Assembly (NCBI GenBank): GCA_038525525.1 | Contig: JBCBHO010000001.1 | Span: forward strand, 124,001-188,000 | DNA: 64,000 bases | Direction: 5' to 3' | DNA from: Shimia_B sp038525525 | GTDB lineage: Bacteria; Pseudomonadota; Alphaproteobacteria; Rhodobacterales; Rhodobacteraceae | Shown: positions 51,601-59,531 of the stretch, piece by piece | Numbering within the stretch: the first letter of the stretch is position 1 | How the letters are laid out: each line of letters opens with the position of its first letter | Notes under the pieces: model-generated | What the model saw: the letters and a program-made list of their open reading frames with translations, nothing else | What the model was told of the DNA's origin: nothing | Database searches by the model: none | Position numbers and translations under genes: made by a program

Positions 51601-52546
51601 GCATGTCCGAGGGATCGGCTCCCTTCCGCTCCACGCGGGGAGTGAGCCTGCATGCTCCGCAGCGGAGATCATCGCCGAACCACGACACGATCAGCGATGT
51701 CGATCCGCAATTCGGCAGTTCTTCCTGCAGGGTTTGCAGCGACACCGAGAAGTCCGTGAGGGAGGAAGCCGTGTTCACGTTGGCCAGCGAGGTCTTGCCG
51801 TAGCCCGCGTCGTAGACCACCGGCGTCGTGGCGAGCACGTACTCGCCCGAGCCCGGCATCATCGCCACGGCCCGCACGGCATCGCCCATATCCTTGGGCG
51901 CCGCGTGCGTCCCGCCCTGCGCAGGCCGTATCACCTCGAAGCTGAATTGCGGCACCCGGTTGCCAAAGGGCGTGAGGTCGAGGTCCTCCATCACGACGTA
52001 GGCCGTCCCTCGAAAGGCCGGAGTGTTTTCAGCGCCCTGCACGGCCGCAATCTTCGGGTCCGGCAGCTGCGTGAACGAGCCCGGATAGACCCGCATGTTC
52101 AGGCTTTCCGGGGCGACTTCCTCACCATCTGCCCAGACGCGCCCCACGCGCGAGATCTCTCCTTCGCAGAGCGCGATGGCGAGGGACACGGAGTAGCTGT
52201 AAGTCGTGGTCTTCGGTTGCGGCGGCGCACCCTTGCGCCCGCGCCCGCCGCCTGTGGTTCGCCGGGTCTCAAGAAATTGCGTGGCCCAGATCACCTGCCC
52301 GCCGACGCGCAACCGCCCGTAAAGCTGCGTCATGGCGGAGCCCTCGGAGGCCCCGGTCAGCCGAAACCGGTCGACCTTCCCGGTCTCCACGGCCTGCGCG
52401 CCCTGCCCGAGCAGCCGCTGATCGATGGAGCGGCCGATCGTGGCGCCCACAAGCCGCCCGATGGCCACGGAGGAGACCCCGAGGACGGAGCCCCCCACGG
52501 CACCGCCAAGCGCCGCGCCCGCAGCAGAAAGAAGGAGTGTCGCCAT
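48629..52546 (-). CDS. GTA host-specificity/tail tip protein (g15)
   Basis: The 1305-residue protein is the giant tip protein of GTA particles that contacts the recipient cell. It opens with a Gly/Ala-rich membrane-like segment (about 1-45), then the tail-hub type region (about 80-330), a GTA TIM-barrel-like domain (about 420-720, with FIGIDNYMPLSDWRGG and FTELGCAAIDKGT), a phage-tail_3 region, and a C-terminal part with AGTVFVLLDGAVRLLDLP. Length is close to the R. capsulatus protein. It begins 3 nt after g14. Confidence 0.92.
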   Translation of the reverse strand: MATLLLSAAGAALGGAVGGSVLGVSSVAIGRLVGATIGRSIDQRLLGQGAQAVETGKVDRFRLTGASEGSAMTQLYGRLRVGGQVIWATQFLETRRTTGGGRGRKGAPPQPKTTTYSYSVSLAIALCEGEISRVGRVWADGEEVAPESLNMRVYPGSFTQLPDPKIAAVQGAENTPAFRGTAYVVMEDLDLTPFGNRVPQFSFEVIRPAQGGTHAAPKDMGDAVRAVAMMPGSGEYVLATTPVVYDAGYGKTSLANVNTASSLTDFSVSLQTLQEELPNCGSTSLIVSWFGDDLRCGACRLTPRVERKGADPSDMPWRVAGISRSEAEVVPLDDAGRPVYGGTPTDQSVVEAIEATRDAGLEVMFYPFILMTQQAGNSLTDPYGGGESQPALPWRGRITTSLAPGSPGGPDGTAAAEAEVAAFMGIAQASDFVVDGKSVSYTGPADTGYRRFILHYAHLCAAAGGVDAFCIGSEMRGLTTIRGAGGSFPAVAALMVLAAECRAILGPDCKISYAADWSEYFGYQPQDGSGDVYFHLDPLWMHDDIDFIGIDNYMPLSDWRGGSDHLDAEAGAIYDLDYLMGNIEGGEGYDFFYASPQAREAQIRTPITDGAHHEPWVYRFKDIRNWWGNYHHERVGGNRATFPTDWRPAEKPIRFTELGCAAIDKGTNEPNKFLDPKSSESSLPHFSNGMRDPLIQLQYLRAMATYWENSANNPVSSTYDGQMIDTARAHVWSWDARPYPYFPGRRDVWADGENHARGHWISGRSSGRTLADVVAEICMRSGVTEFDVSRLFGFVRGYVVTDVSDARAALQPLMLAYGFDAVERDGTLHFFNRDGEVTEAIQEGALVYRGGEEPVLRRDRAADAEIAGRVQVTFVDVDGDFETAAAEAVFPDEDLHTTTSSELPLALTRAEGRAIAERWLSETKLARDGAEFALPPSLAHLGAGDVVALPEAGGEARFRIDRVEDTEARLVEAVRVEPGVYDRPADLEAEVVVSDFVPPLPVFAAYLDLPLITGDEPPHAPRIAATASDWPGVAALFASPSGEDFELLDVVDVPATLGEVLEDIPAGPLAVKDRATTIRVRLTQGMLSSITEAALLAGGNLAALGDGTADAWEIIQFQEARLVAESTYDLTILLRGQLGSDALMPPTWSAGTVFVLLDGAVRLLDLPSTSRNVSQTYRIGPSGRPFDDPSYREATLAFRGNGLRPYAPVHLSAKRKSDGALEAQWIRRTRVDGDIWDGGDVPLGEANESYRVSLLQGGVLVVEEITSAPEWSLPAGEVPQGSLEVEVSQISEKYGPGPSVVCPVT

Positions 52547-52549
52547 CGA

Positions 52550-52984
52550 TCAGGCCTCGCGTTGGGGAAATTCAAAGAGGGCGACTGCCCGCCGGGACCA
52601 GGGAGCACTGAGAGGCGTCTCGACGACCCCGTGCCCTTGGTAGGTATGGATGAAGCAGGGATCGGGCTGCATGCCGGAGATGATGCCGAGATGCTTGGCC
52701 ACAGTCCCGCGGCGCATCCGAAAGAGGACGAGGTCGCCGGGCACAGGAGGCCGCGAGACCTCCCGGAAATGCCCCCGAGCCGCCTCCCATAAGCGCTCGT
52801 CCTGTGCCGTTTCCGACCAATCCGCGCTGTAGGCCGGGATGGGCACGGTTTCCCCGCCATAGAGCTCGCGCCAGACGCCTCGCACGAGGCCAAGACAATC
52901 CGCGCCGATGCCCTTCTCGCTCGCCTGGTGATGATAGGGCGTGCCCAGCCACTGGCGTGCCACGCGGACAACGTCGCATGTCAT
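52550..52984 (-). CDS. GTA NlpC/P60 peptidase (g14)
   Basis: The 144-residue protein is a cysteine peptidase that locally opens peptidoglycan so that DNA can pass. The catalytic triad can be read as Cys30 (GADCLGLVRG), His98 (AKHLGII) and His113 (FIHTY). The N terminus VVRVARQWLGTPYHHQAS is typical of the phage-tail NlpC/P60 family. It shares one base with g13 and precedes g15 by 3 nt. Confidence 0.9.
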   Translation of the reverse strand: MTCDVVRVARQWLGTPYHHQASEKGIGADCLGLVRGVWRELYGGETVPIPAYSADWSETAQDERLWEAARGHFREVSRPPVPGDLVLFRMRRGTVAKHLGIISGMQPDPCFIHTYQGHGVVETPLSAPWSRRAVALFEFPQREA

Positions 52985-53856
52985 CAGACGAGCGCGCCGC
53001 CGCTGTTGCGTCCGCCCTGCCGGGGCACGGCGGAGAGCCAGTCATCGCCGGGGATGAAGGGAAAGCCGCGAAAATTGACGACGTTGTCGAATTTAAGTTT
53101 CGCGGTCTCGAGCGTTCCGTCTGAGCCTGCCTCGAGCCGAACGGTGTCGCCCGGCTTGAGATCCGCGCGCACGGACATCCAGAGCTCGATCTCCCGCCCC
53201 GAAGGCGTGATCCTATCCCACTTGATCGCGGCGCTGAGCCCTTGGGCCGCGCCACTCATGACTTCGAGCCGCCCCCGCTCGAACCAGTCCGGATCAAAGC
53301 CTGGAAGCGCTGGAAAGCGTAGGATGCGCCTGTCCTCGATCTGCTCGATCGGCACCTCGGTGGCGTAGCCCGGCTGCGAGAAATCGAAATCGTAGAGGCC
53401 GAGATCGGGGCAGGTCCGCAGATAGGTGCGACCCTGCGGCTCGTTGAGCAGTTCCGTGAGGCCCCGCAATTCGGCGGTGAAGGCGCCGTCGCCCCGTCGC
53501 ACTTCGCCCACCTGCCCGCGAAACAGTACCTTCCGCGCAGTGGGCTCAGCCCAATTCACGAGCCAAGCCGTCACCCACGCGCCGTCATAGAGCCCGGCAT
53601 TGATATCGGCCTCGGTGATCCGAGCATCGCTCAGGGCCCCCAAGGCCTCGGTATTGTCGATGGAGAGACCCGAGGTCTGCGTCAGCGCGGCCGCCGTGAG
53701 CCCGCCATTGGCGTCGAAGGTGACGCCGGCGAAGCTGAGGGGTAGATCGTGATCCGTGAAACCGAAGCGCAGACCGTCGCGGCGCTCGAGGAGCCAAGCG
53801 CGGGCGACGCTGGTGGCACCGGTGGCGAGATGCGCCTTGAGCGCCTCGGCACTCAT
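52984..53856 (-). CDS. GTA DUF2163 baseplate hub protein (g13)
   Basis: The 290-residue protein matches DUF2163 (BR0599 family), whose members form the tail hub in GTA. N-terminal MSAEALKAHLATGATSVA and CWLLxRRDG-like WLLERRDGLRFGFTDHD, then DTNGG-like FDANGGLTAAAL, DINAGLYDGAWV, and a C-terminal region with FRGFPFIPGDDW and a Cys in LRTCPDLGLYDF. It overlaps g12 by 4 nt and g14 by 1 nt. Confidence 0.9.
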   Translation of the reverse strand: MSAEALKAHLATGATSVARAWLLERRDGLRFGFTDHDLPLSFAGVTFDANGGLTAAALTQTSGLSIDNTEALGALSDARITEADINAGLYDGAWVTAWLVNWAEPTARKVLFRGQVGEVRRGDGAFTAELRGLTELLNEPQGRTYLRTCPDLGLYDFDFSQPGYATEVPIEQIEDRRILRFPALPGFDPDWFERGRLEVMSGAAQGLSAAIKWDRITPSGREIELWMSVRADLKPGDTVRLEAGSDGTLETAKLKFDNVVNFRGFPFIPGDDWLSAVPRQGGRNSGGALV

Positions 53857-54482
53857 ACCCGGATCTCCACGACGGGCACGCTCGGCGCATCTCCTGCCCG
53901 GAACGAGGCGACGGAGGTCTGGATGGAGGCGGTATCAAATCGGACAGGCACGTCGAATTCGAAGCCCGCCGTGACCTCTGCTCCGTCGTCCGGCGGGTGT
54001 GCGAAGCTGACGATGCCCGTGGCCGGGTCGACGGTGTAATCGATCGTGTCCTGCTGCTCCACGTTGCCGATGCCGACGCGCACCGAGCCGTCCACGGGCT
54101 TCTGAATAGGACGCTCGTAGAGCTCTTGGCCCGACCGGTAGACCTTCAGGAGCTGGTAGTCGGCGCGCACGCCGTCGCCCTCTCCGATCACCTGGTCATC
54201 AAAGGCCACCTGCCGGTTGGACGCAACGGAGCGGTAGTCGGACCAGTCCTTCCAGCGGAAGCCGTGGAGCTGCCCGCGCCGCGCTTCGAAGAACGCGATG
54301 AGTTCCTCAACGTCATCGAGCGAGCGCATGGCCACGCCCGCATCGTAGCGACGCCGGGAATGGGCCCAAGGCGTATTGCGCTCCTCAAACCCGTTGGCGA
54401 GCGCCACGATCTCCGTGCGGCGCTCGGGCCCGCCGATGGAGCCAAAGCTCAGCGTGGCGGGAAATCTGACTTCGTGAAACAT
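53853..54482 (-). CDS. GTA distal tail protein, DUF2460/TIGR02217 (g12)
   Basis: The 209-residue protein starts MFHEVRFPATLSFGSIGGP and continues with RRTEIVALANGFEERNTPWA, SRRRYDAGVAMRSLDDVEEL and RRGQLHGFRWKDW, the DUF2460 pattern of phage and GTA distal tail proteins. It links the tail tube to the hub. It overlaps g13 by 4 nt. Confidence 0.9.
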   Translation of the reverse strand: MFHEVRFPATLSFGSIGGPERRTEIVALANGFEERNTPWAHSRRRYDAGVAMRSLDDVEELIAFFEARRGQLHGFRWKDWSDYRSVASNRQVAFDDQVIGEGDGVRADYQLLKVYRSGQELYERPIQKPVDGSVRVGIGNVEQQDTIDYTVDPATGIVSFAHPPDDGAEVTAGFEFDVPVRFDTASIQTSVASFRAGDAPSVPVVEIRV

Positions 54483-54493
54483 GGGGCCCTCCC

Positions 54494-55153
54494 TCAGGCG
54501 TTCCGCTGTCCGCGGGCCAGTGCGCGGTTCACCTGTGCGGCGATCTGGCCGCGGCTCTTCTGGAACCCCGCGACATCCGGTGTGGTGACGTTGATGGTGA
54601 CATTGGCGGGCGTGCCGCCCCCGGCGCTGCGCACGCCGAGCCGCCCGTCGCTGCCGCGCGCGAGCGGCATGATCGCCTCGGGCCCGGCCTCGCCCATGAG
54701 CCCCACGCCGCCCCGCATGGGGAAGGCCGTGGCCTGGCTCACGATCCCGCCCCGGGCGAAGGGCGTGACGCGCCCGCTCGAGAACGCCGCCCCCTCGCCG
54801 AAGGGTGAGGCCCCGAAGAGCCCGCCGAGGCCGCTCGCGATCGAGCTTGCAAAACCATCAGCAACGGGGTCGAGCGCGGCCTTGTAGACGGTGCGCGAGA
54901 GGCTTTCGCCCAGCACCCGCATGGCATCAGAAAGCTCGAGCCCCTTGAACACGACGCCATCAAAGGCGCGTTTCAAGCCCTTCGACAGCCCCTTTTCGAA
55001 GGTCGCCACGTCGGTGTTCACCGATGCCAACGACAGCTTCACGCGATCGATCTCGTGAGTGAAGCTCTGGGTGACGACCCGCGCCTCCTCCACGCTTCCC
55101 GTCAGTTGACCGAGCTCGTCGTCAAACCCGCCGAGGCCATCGAAATTAATCAT
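54494..55153 (-). CDS. GTA tail tape measure protein (g11)
   Basis: The 219-residue protein sets the length of the short GTA tail and is very short for a tape measure. Helical N-terminal part (DDELGQLTGSVEEARVVTQS, SLASVNTDVATFEKGLSKG), a Gly/Ala-rich hydrophobic middle (SSIASGLGGLFGASPFG) and the phage-tail Phe-rich GGIVSQATAFPMRGGVGLMG. I chose ATG 55153 because it follows AAGGAG and overlaps g10.1 by 8 nt; upstream codons in the frame belong to g10.1. Confidence 0.87.
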   Translation of the reverse strand: MINFDGLGGFDDELGQLTGSVEEARVVTQSFTHEIDRVKLSLASVNTDVATFEKGLSKGLKRAFDGVVFKGLELSDAMRVLGESLSRTVYKAALDPVADGFASSIASGLGGLFGASPFGEGAAFSSGRVTPFARGGIVSQATAFPMRGGVGLMGEAGPEAIMPLARGSDGRLGVRSAGGGTPANVTINVTTPDVAGFQKSRGQIAAQVNRALARGQRNA

Positions 55154-55358
55154 CCTTGGGCTCCTTTTCCAAATCGTCCACGGCGTCCGGGAAGCGCGAC
55201 ATGAGCACACCGAGATCGGCTTTGCCGAGCCGCGCATTGCCACCGGTCCCGGCCATGAGTTGCAATTCCGCGGGCGTGAGCGCCCAGAATTCCGCGGGCT
55301 TGAGACGCATCTGCGTGAGGCCGAGCCGGCAAAGCGCAGGCCAGTCCAGCGCGCTCAT
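55146..55358 (-). CDS. GTA small tail assembly protein (g10.1)
   Basis: The 70-residue protein (MSALDWPALCRLGLTQMRLK, then FWALTPAELQLMAG and GVLMSRFPD) matches the small rcc01693-type GTA protein, a tail-assembly chaperone partner of g10. The start ATG at 55358 overlaps g10 by 4 nt and its end overlaps g11 by 8 nt. In phages this place often holds chaperones that coat the tape measure protein. Confidence 0.85.
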   Translation of the reverse strand: MSALDWPALCRLGLTQMRLKPAEFWALTPAELQLMAGTGGNARLGKADLGVLMSRFPDAVDDLEKEPKDD

Positions 55359-55672
55359 TCGCCCACCGGCGTGAAGGCGAGCACCAGAAGACGCGCCGCC
55401 ACCCGCGCCGCCTCTCGCAGGCCGCCCTCGATTTCGGCGCCCATGAGGTCGCGTTCTGATCCCGACCATCCACCGCCGCGGAGGCCCGCCACCACGAGTG
55501 CGAGGACGTCCCGCGCCTTGTACTGGCCTCCCTCGAAGCGCTCGATGAGTGCGATGAGGCTGTCATCGCCCAGCGCCTCCTCAAGCTCGGCGAGCGCGCC
55601 CAGCGTGAGCTTGCAGACGCGCCGCTCCCCGGCGACGACCAGCGCCACCTCTCCTGCCAGCGGGTTGGCCAT
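55355..55672 (-). CDS. GTA tail assembly chaperone (g10)
   Basis: The 105-residue protein (MANPLAGEVALVVAGERRVC, LTLGALAELEEALGDDSLIA, LALVVAGLRGGGW) matches the family annotated as gene transfer agent family protein, i.e. a tail-tube gatekeeper/chaperone. It lies 2 nt after g9 and overlaps g10.1 by 4 nt. No enzymatic motif is visible. Confidence 0.87.
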   Translation of the reverse strand: MANPLAGEVALVVAGERRVCKLTLGALAELEEALGDDSLIALIERFEGGQYKARDVLALVVAGLRGGGWSGSERDLMGAEIEGGLREAARVAARLLVLAFTPVGE

Positions 55673-55674
55673 GC

Positions 55675-56088
55675 TCAGAATGCCGTGAAGCCGATGACGC
55701 CCGCCGAGGCGAGGGAAAGCTCGTAGGTCGCCTCGCCGTCATGGGAGCCCGCATATTCGAGCGCGGTGACCTGAAACGGTCCTTCCACGGTCCCGAAATC
55801 GGGCACGATGATCTGAAAGCCCGGGTTTTCACCCGCGAAGAAGATCTCGCGCATCCGGGCGTCGGTGACCTCGTCCTTGAAGACGCCCGATCCCGTGATC
55901 GCCACGGTCTTCGTGCCCGCCCCCGCGAGGAGCTCGCGCCAGCCGCCCGAGCTTTCGATGCTGGTGACGTCCACGGCCTCCGTGTTGAAGCTGACGCGCG
56001 TCGCGCGCAGGCCCGCCACGGTCTCGTAGGAGCCCGTCCCGTTCATGTCGACCTTGAGAAGCAGGTCCTTGCCGTTCTGAGCTGCCAT
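55675..56088 (-). CDS. GTA major tail tube protein (g9)
   Basis: The 137-residue protein fits the phage major tail protein of the TP901-1 type. N-terminal AAQNGKDLLLKVDMNGTGSY, GLRATRVSFNTEAVDVTSIE, ESSGGWRELLAGAGTKTVAI and YELSLASAGVIGFTA at the end are the family pattern. Hexameric rings of this protein form the tail tube. It lies 2 nt before g10 and 54 nt after g8. Confidence 0.9.
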   Translation of the reverse strand: MAAQNGKDLLLKVDMNGTGSYETVAGLRATRVSFNTEAVDVTSIESSGGWRELLAGAGTKTVAITGSGVFKDEVTDARMREIFFAGENPGFQIIVPDFGTVEGPFQVTALEYAGSHDGEATYELSLASAGVIGFTAF

Positions 56089-56142
56089 GGCTCTTTCTCC
56101 ATTCTGGAAGGGTAGTGAGGGTGGCGCGTGCAGGAGCCGGGG

Positions 56143-56553
56143 TCAGACCCCGTCGATCCGCGCGCGGAATGTCAGGTCGATCCGGCGCACGTCGCTGTCG
56201 CCGGCGCGCGCGGCCTTGGCCTTGAGGAACCAGAGCCCGACGAGGCTCCCCCGCGTGAGGGGAAGGTCAGCGTCGAGGAGGACGTCGCAAATGGCCGAGG
56301 CCACGTCCTTGGCCGCCTGGAAGCCTGACGCATCGGTGACGACGGAGACGGTGAAATCATGGCGCGCGCCTGCGCCCGTTTTTGAGGAGGCGTCGATGGC
56401 GTCTTCCGGGCCGAGGCTCACGTAGAGCTCGGGCACCGCGCCGGAGGGCAGTGCGTCGTAGATGTCGCTGCCCACGAGCGCCGTGAGCGCGGCGTCCCCG
56501 ATGAGCGCAGTATAAACGGCCGCCTGCAGCCCGCTTGATCCGGCAAAGCTCAT
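56143..56553 (-). CDS. GTA tail terminator, DUF3168 (g8)
   Basis: The 136-residue protein matches DUF3168: LQAAVYTALIGDAALTALVG, IYDALPSGAVPELYVSLG, KTGAGARHDFTVSVVTD, and a C-terminal strand SDVRRIDLTFRARID. It caps the tail tube and joins it to the head. ATG 56553 overlaps g7 by 4 nt. Upstream codons in the same frame belong to the antisense of other genes and were ignored. Confidence 0.9.
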   Translation of the reverse strand: MSFAGSSGLQAAVYTALIGDAALTALVGSDIYDALPSGAVPELYVSLGPEDAIDASSKTGAGARHDFTVSVVTDASGFQAAKDVASAICDVLLDADLPLTRGSLVGLWFLKAKAARAGDSDVRRIDLTFRARIDGV

Positions 56554-56894
56554 GTCACCACCTCTTCGAGCGCGTTGCAGGTCAAAAACCGGCCATCGGT
56601 GCCCGCGTCCACCACGGCACGGATGCCGAAGATGCGCGTGCCGTCCACGAAGCGCTGATCGGGCTTCGGGCGCGACGGTGCACCTTCGGGCGCGGCGCGG
56701 ACGGTGATCCGGTAGGGTGCGCGCGACCGGGTCGAGAAGTTCTCGCCCGTCTCCCGTCCCGTGCCCGCCTTGAGCTCGGCCCAGAGAGTGCCCAGCGGGA
56801 CCCAGCTCTCGGTGTAGCCGCCCGCCCCGTCGGGCGTCCGCACCCGCTCTTCGAGCACGAGGGGCCGGTTCAGCATCGGCATGGACGTCCTCAT
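56550..56894 (-). CDS. GTA head closure (stopper) protein (g7)
   Basis: The 114-residue protein is a phage head-tail adaptor (gp16/SPP1-like). NRPLVLEERVRTPDGAGGYT, VPLGTLWAELKAGTGRE and FGIRAVVDAG are typical. It closes the packaged head and links it to the tail terminator. It overlaps g6 and g8 by 4 nt each. Confidence 0.9.
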   Translation of the reverse strand: MRTSMPMLNRPLVLEERVRTPDGAGGYTESWVPLGTLWAELKAGTGRETGENFSTRSRAPYRITVRAAPEGAPSRPKPDQRFVDGTRIFGIRAVVDAGTDGRFLTCNALEEVVT

Positions 56895-57493
56895 GCGAGC
56901 CCCCCTCCCGTGCCAAGACGCAGCGGCCGGTAGCGCTCGAGAAGCACGCTGACGCCATAGGGCATCGCGCCCTCGTCCCGGCCCGTTTCTGCGCGGTGTT
57001 CGTAGTAGTGCCCGGCGAGCATGAAGACCGCCTGCGCGAGATCAGCTGGCAGATCGCCAAAGGCAATCGCATAGCCCGCGCGGAAGGAAATGTCCGCCGT
57101 CCCGCCCGCCGGGATCGCGGGGAGGACGCCGCCCGCGGCACACAGGCGCGGCGCGTGGTGATCGCGCTCGAGGCGGTAGCTGCTCGCATCGATGGTCGTC
57201 TCATTGCCCGCGGCATCGGTGATGACGAGCTCGACGAGGTCCGTAACAGGCGCCACGGGCAGAACTTGCTGCACGGGATGGCGCCACCGCGTCAGCGTCC
57301 AGGCGAAATCCCGGCTCAGGAGGATCTTGCCCGTTCGTCCCTCTATGGCTGCCATGGCCGCGCGCAGGAAGGACGTGAGCACCGCGTCCTGCACGGCATG
57401 GTCGCTAAAGCCCGTGCCGAGCCGCAGATGCGCCTTGAACTCCGCCACCGGCAGTGCCGCGTCGGGCACGCTCGTCTCTTCGATGAGCATCAT
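56891..57493 (-). CDS. GTA head-tail connector/adaptor protein (g6)
   Basis: The 200-residue protein matches phage connector proteins of the gp6 type: MLIEETSVPDAALPVAEFKA, HLRLGTGFSDHAVQDAVLTS, AIEGRTGKILLSRDFAWTL, and the C-terminal YGVSVLLERYRPLRLG. It attaches to the portal ring. It overlaps g7 by 4 nt. The gap to the capsid gene upstream holds a hairpin. Confidence 0.9.
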   Translation of the reverse strand: MMLIEETSVPDAALPVAEFKAHLRLGTGFSDHAVQDAVLTSFLRAAMAAIEGRTGKILLSRDFAWTLTRWRHPVQQVLPVAPVTDLVELVITDAAGNETTIDASSYRLERDHHAPRLCAAGGVLPAIPAGGTADISFRAGYAIAFGDLPADLAQAVFMLAGHYYEHRAETGRDEGAMPYGVSVLLERYRPLRLGTGGGLA

Positions 57494-57544
57494 GGAACGT
57501 CTCCCGTCCTAGCTGCAAAAATCCTGAAGGTAATTTGGCAGGGA

Positions 57545-57575
57545 GGCAGGAGAGCGCAGAGCGCGCCCTCCTGCC
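57545..57575 (-). promoter_or_regulatory. Stem-loop between the capsid gene and g6
   Basis: Arms GGCAGGAG (57545-57552) and CTCCTGCC (57568-57575) enclose 15 nt, 20-50 nt beyond the stop of the capsid gene. No T-run follows. It could protect the 3' end of capsid mRNA or act as a partial stop that raises capsid yield over connector yield. Confidence 0.45.
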
Positions 57576-57594
57576 CCGTGCCTCGGTGCCGCGC

Positions 57595-58758
57595 TCAGGA
57601 GACGGCGAACTTCAGGATCTTGATCGCCGCAAAGTCGCTCACGTCGCCGCCCACGCGCTTCGTCGCGTAAAAGAGGACATGGGGCTTGGCCGAGAAGGGA
57701 TCGCGCAGCACGCGGAGGTCCGGGCGCTCGGCCACGGTGTAGCCCGCGCTGAAATCGCCGAAGGCGATGCAGTCGGGATTGGCATCCTCGGCGTCCGGCA
57801 TGTCCTCGGCGATGAGCACGGGATAGCCCATGAGGCGCGCGGGCTCACCGGCGGCAAGGCCGTCCGACCACAGGAAGCGTCCATCGACGTCCTTGAGCTT
57901 GCGCACGAGTGCCGCCGTCTTCGAATTCATCACGAAGGTCGCGTTTGCGCGGTACTGCGCCCCGAGCGCATAGACCACGTCCACGATCGCATCGGCGGTG
58001 ACGTCGGCCGCCGCGCCGGATGCGACGTAGCCCAGCGTGTCCCAGGCCCAGGAGGCATCGTCGACGATGGCATGGGTGAGGAAGCCCTTTGGCTTGTCGG
58101 CGCCGTCGCCGTTGATGAAGGCGTCAGCCTCGGCGCGGGCAAACTTGTCGGCGATCCGGCCCGCGAGCCATCCCTCGAGATCGAAGGCGCTGTCATCGAG
58201 GAGCCGCTGGGAGGCCTTCGGCAGCGCCGAAAGCTCGTGGAGCGGGATCGAGATGCGGTCGATCTGGGGCGTGGAGGTCTCGGTGACGGCGGACGCCTCC
58301 GTGGCCCAGCCCGCGCCCATATCCCCATGGTCGATAAGGACGTCGTAGGAGGTCGCATCGACATTCACGACGTTGGCGATGGCGCGGATCGAGGCGGTGC
58401 TGGAGAGCGTGGACTGCACCACCTCCGCCGTTTGCGGATCCACGAGATAGCCGCCATCGCCGGACACGGCGAGCGCTTTCTCTTCCATGTCGAGGCCGCG
58501 CAGGCCGTCATCATCGCCAGTCCGCAGATAGGCGTTGAACGCCTTCTGGTGCGGGGCTTCCACGGGCGCCGCCGACAGCGCCGGGCGGGTGAGTTTGGTC
58601 TTCGTGAGCATGGTCAGCTTTTCTTCCTGCTTGTCGAGTTTGGATTGAATGTCGCTCTGGAAAGCCTCCAGATCGCCCATGAAGCCCGCGAGCGCTTGCT
58701 TCACGGCCACAGCCGGAGACAGATCTTCCCCGGCCTGAGCCTTCGTCTCAGGTGTCAT
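57595..58758 (-). CDS. GTA major capsid protein, HK97 fold (g5)
   Basis: The 387-residue protein has an N-terminal scaffold-like domain (about 1-95) with a coiled coil (MGDLEAFQSDIQSKLDKQEE) that the g4 protease should remove, and the HK97 capsid domain (about 96-387) starting GGYLVDPQTAEVVQSTL. Later stretches include GWATEASAVTETSTPQID and LPKASQRLLDDSAFDLEGWL. It forms the head shell. It begins 33 nt after the protease gene. Confidence 0.93.
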   Translation of the reverse strand: MTPETKAQAGEDLSPAVAVKQALAGFMGDLEAFQSDIQSKLDKQEEKLTMLTKTKLTRPALSAAPVEAPHQKAFNAYLRTGDDDGLRGLDMEEKALAVSGDGGYLVDPQTAEVVQSTLSSTASIRAIANVVNVDATSYDVLIDHGDMGAGWATEASAVTETSTPQIDRISIPLHELSALPKASQRLLDDSAFDLEGWLAGRIADKFARAEADAFINGDGADKPKGFLTHAIVDDASWAWDTLGYVASGAAADVTADAIVDVVYALGAQYRANATFVMNSKTAALVRKLKDVDGRFLWSDGLAAGEPARLMGYPVLIAEDMPDAEDANPDCIAFGDFSAGYTVAERPDLRVLRDPFSAKPHVLFYATKRVGGDVSDFAAIKILKFAVS

Positions 58759-58791
58759 CAGTGATCCTTTCGGGTGGTTGAGACCGCTGGC

Positions 58792-59346
58792 TCAGGTATT
58801 CGCCAGCCGCGCGCCCGCCGCGTTCAATGCCCGGGCAATGTCGCGCAGAAGGGCGTCGACGGGCTCGCTGCCCTTCGCGCCCACCCGCGCATCCGGAAGC
58901 ATGGGAAAGGTCACGAGCGACACCTCCCAAAGCTCCAGCTCGTGCAAGTGCCGCTGGCCCTTGCTGTTCTTTTGCGCCCTGAGGGTGCGGTAGCCGATGG
59001 AGAGCCCGTCGATGGCCCCCGCCTTCAGGAGCGCCGCCGCTTCCCGCGCGCGGGCCACGTCCGGCAGGAGGCGGCCCTTCACGTAGAGCCCCTTCTCGGT
59101 TTCACGCACCTCGTCCCAGGTGCCGATGGGCTCCTCGGGGCGGTGCTGCCAAAGCATCTTCACGCTCCGACCTGCCTTCTTCAGCATCTCCAGCGAGGCC
59201 GTGTAGGCTCCGCGCTCCACGATATCGCCGCCCGTGTCCTTGACGCCGAAGAGCGACGCATAGCCCTCCACGACCAAGTCATCGCCCAGCGCCACCGACC
59301 CCTTGAGGCGGCAAAACTTCCGCTCAAGCCCGTAGCTCTCTGCCAT
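58792..59346 (-). CDS. GTA prohead protease (g4)
   Basis: The 184-residue protein is an HK97-type serine protease that cleaves capsid N termini. The putative catalytic His68 is in KMLWQHRPEEPIG and Ser116 in AIDGLSIGYR. N-terminal LERKFCRLKGSVALGDDLVV, VEGYASLFGVKDTGGDIVE is typical. I chose ATG 59346 because AGGAG lies 6 nt before it; ATGs at 59352, 59361 and 59385 are also in frame. The 185 nt before the gene show nothing else. Confidence 0.9.
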   Translation of the reverse strand: MAESYGLERKFCRLKGSVALGDDLVVEGYASLFGVKDTGGDIVERGAYTASLEMLKKAGRSVKMLWQHRPEEPIGTWDEVRETEKGLYVKGRLLPDVARAREAAALLKAGAIDGLSIGYRTLRAQKNSKGQRHLHELELWEVSLVTFPMLPDARVGAKGSEPVDALLRDIARALNAAGARLANT

Positions 59347-59531
59347 TTGCATCTCCTGCATGTCTGGAATGAAACGGCCTCTCACCGCTTGGCCCCGTTG
59401 CGGGCGGGGTAGTTTCGTCCCTGCCGGTCCTCTCGGGCCGACAAGGCTGACAGGAGAACACCCCTCGTTTCTCCCTCGCGCAGGCGCGTCGTTGGGCGCG
59501 CGCCCCGGCGAATTCTTCCATCAGCGCAGAG

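Noticed and set aside
59324..59521. Possible 65-residue gene between g4 and g3.5
   Set aside because: Overlaps the g4 start, is full of Arg, Pro and Cys, and has no counterpart in the RcGTA order.
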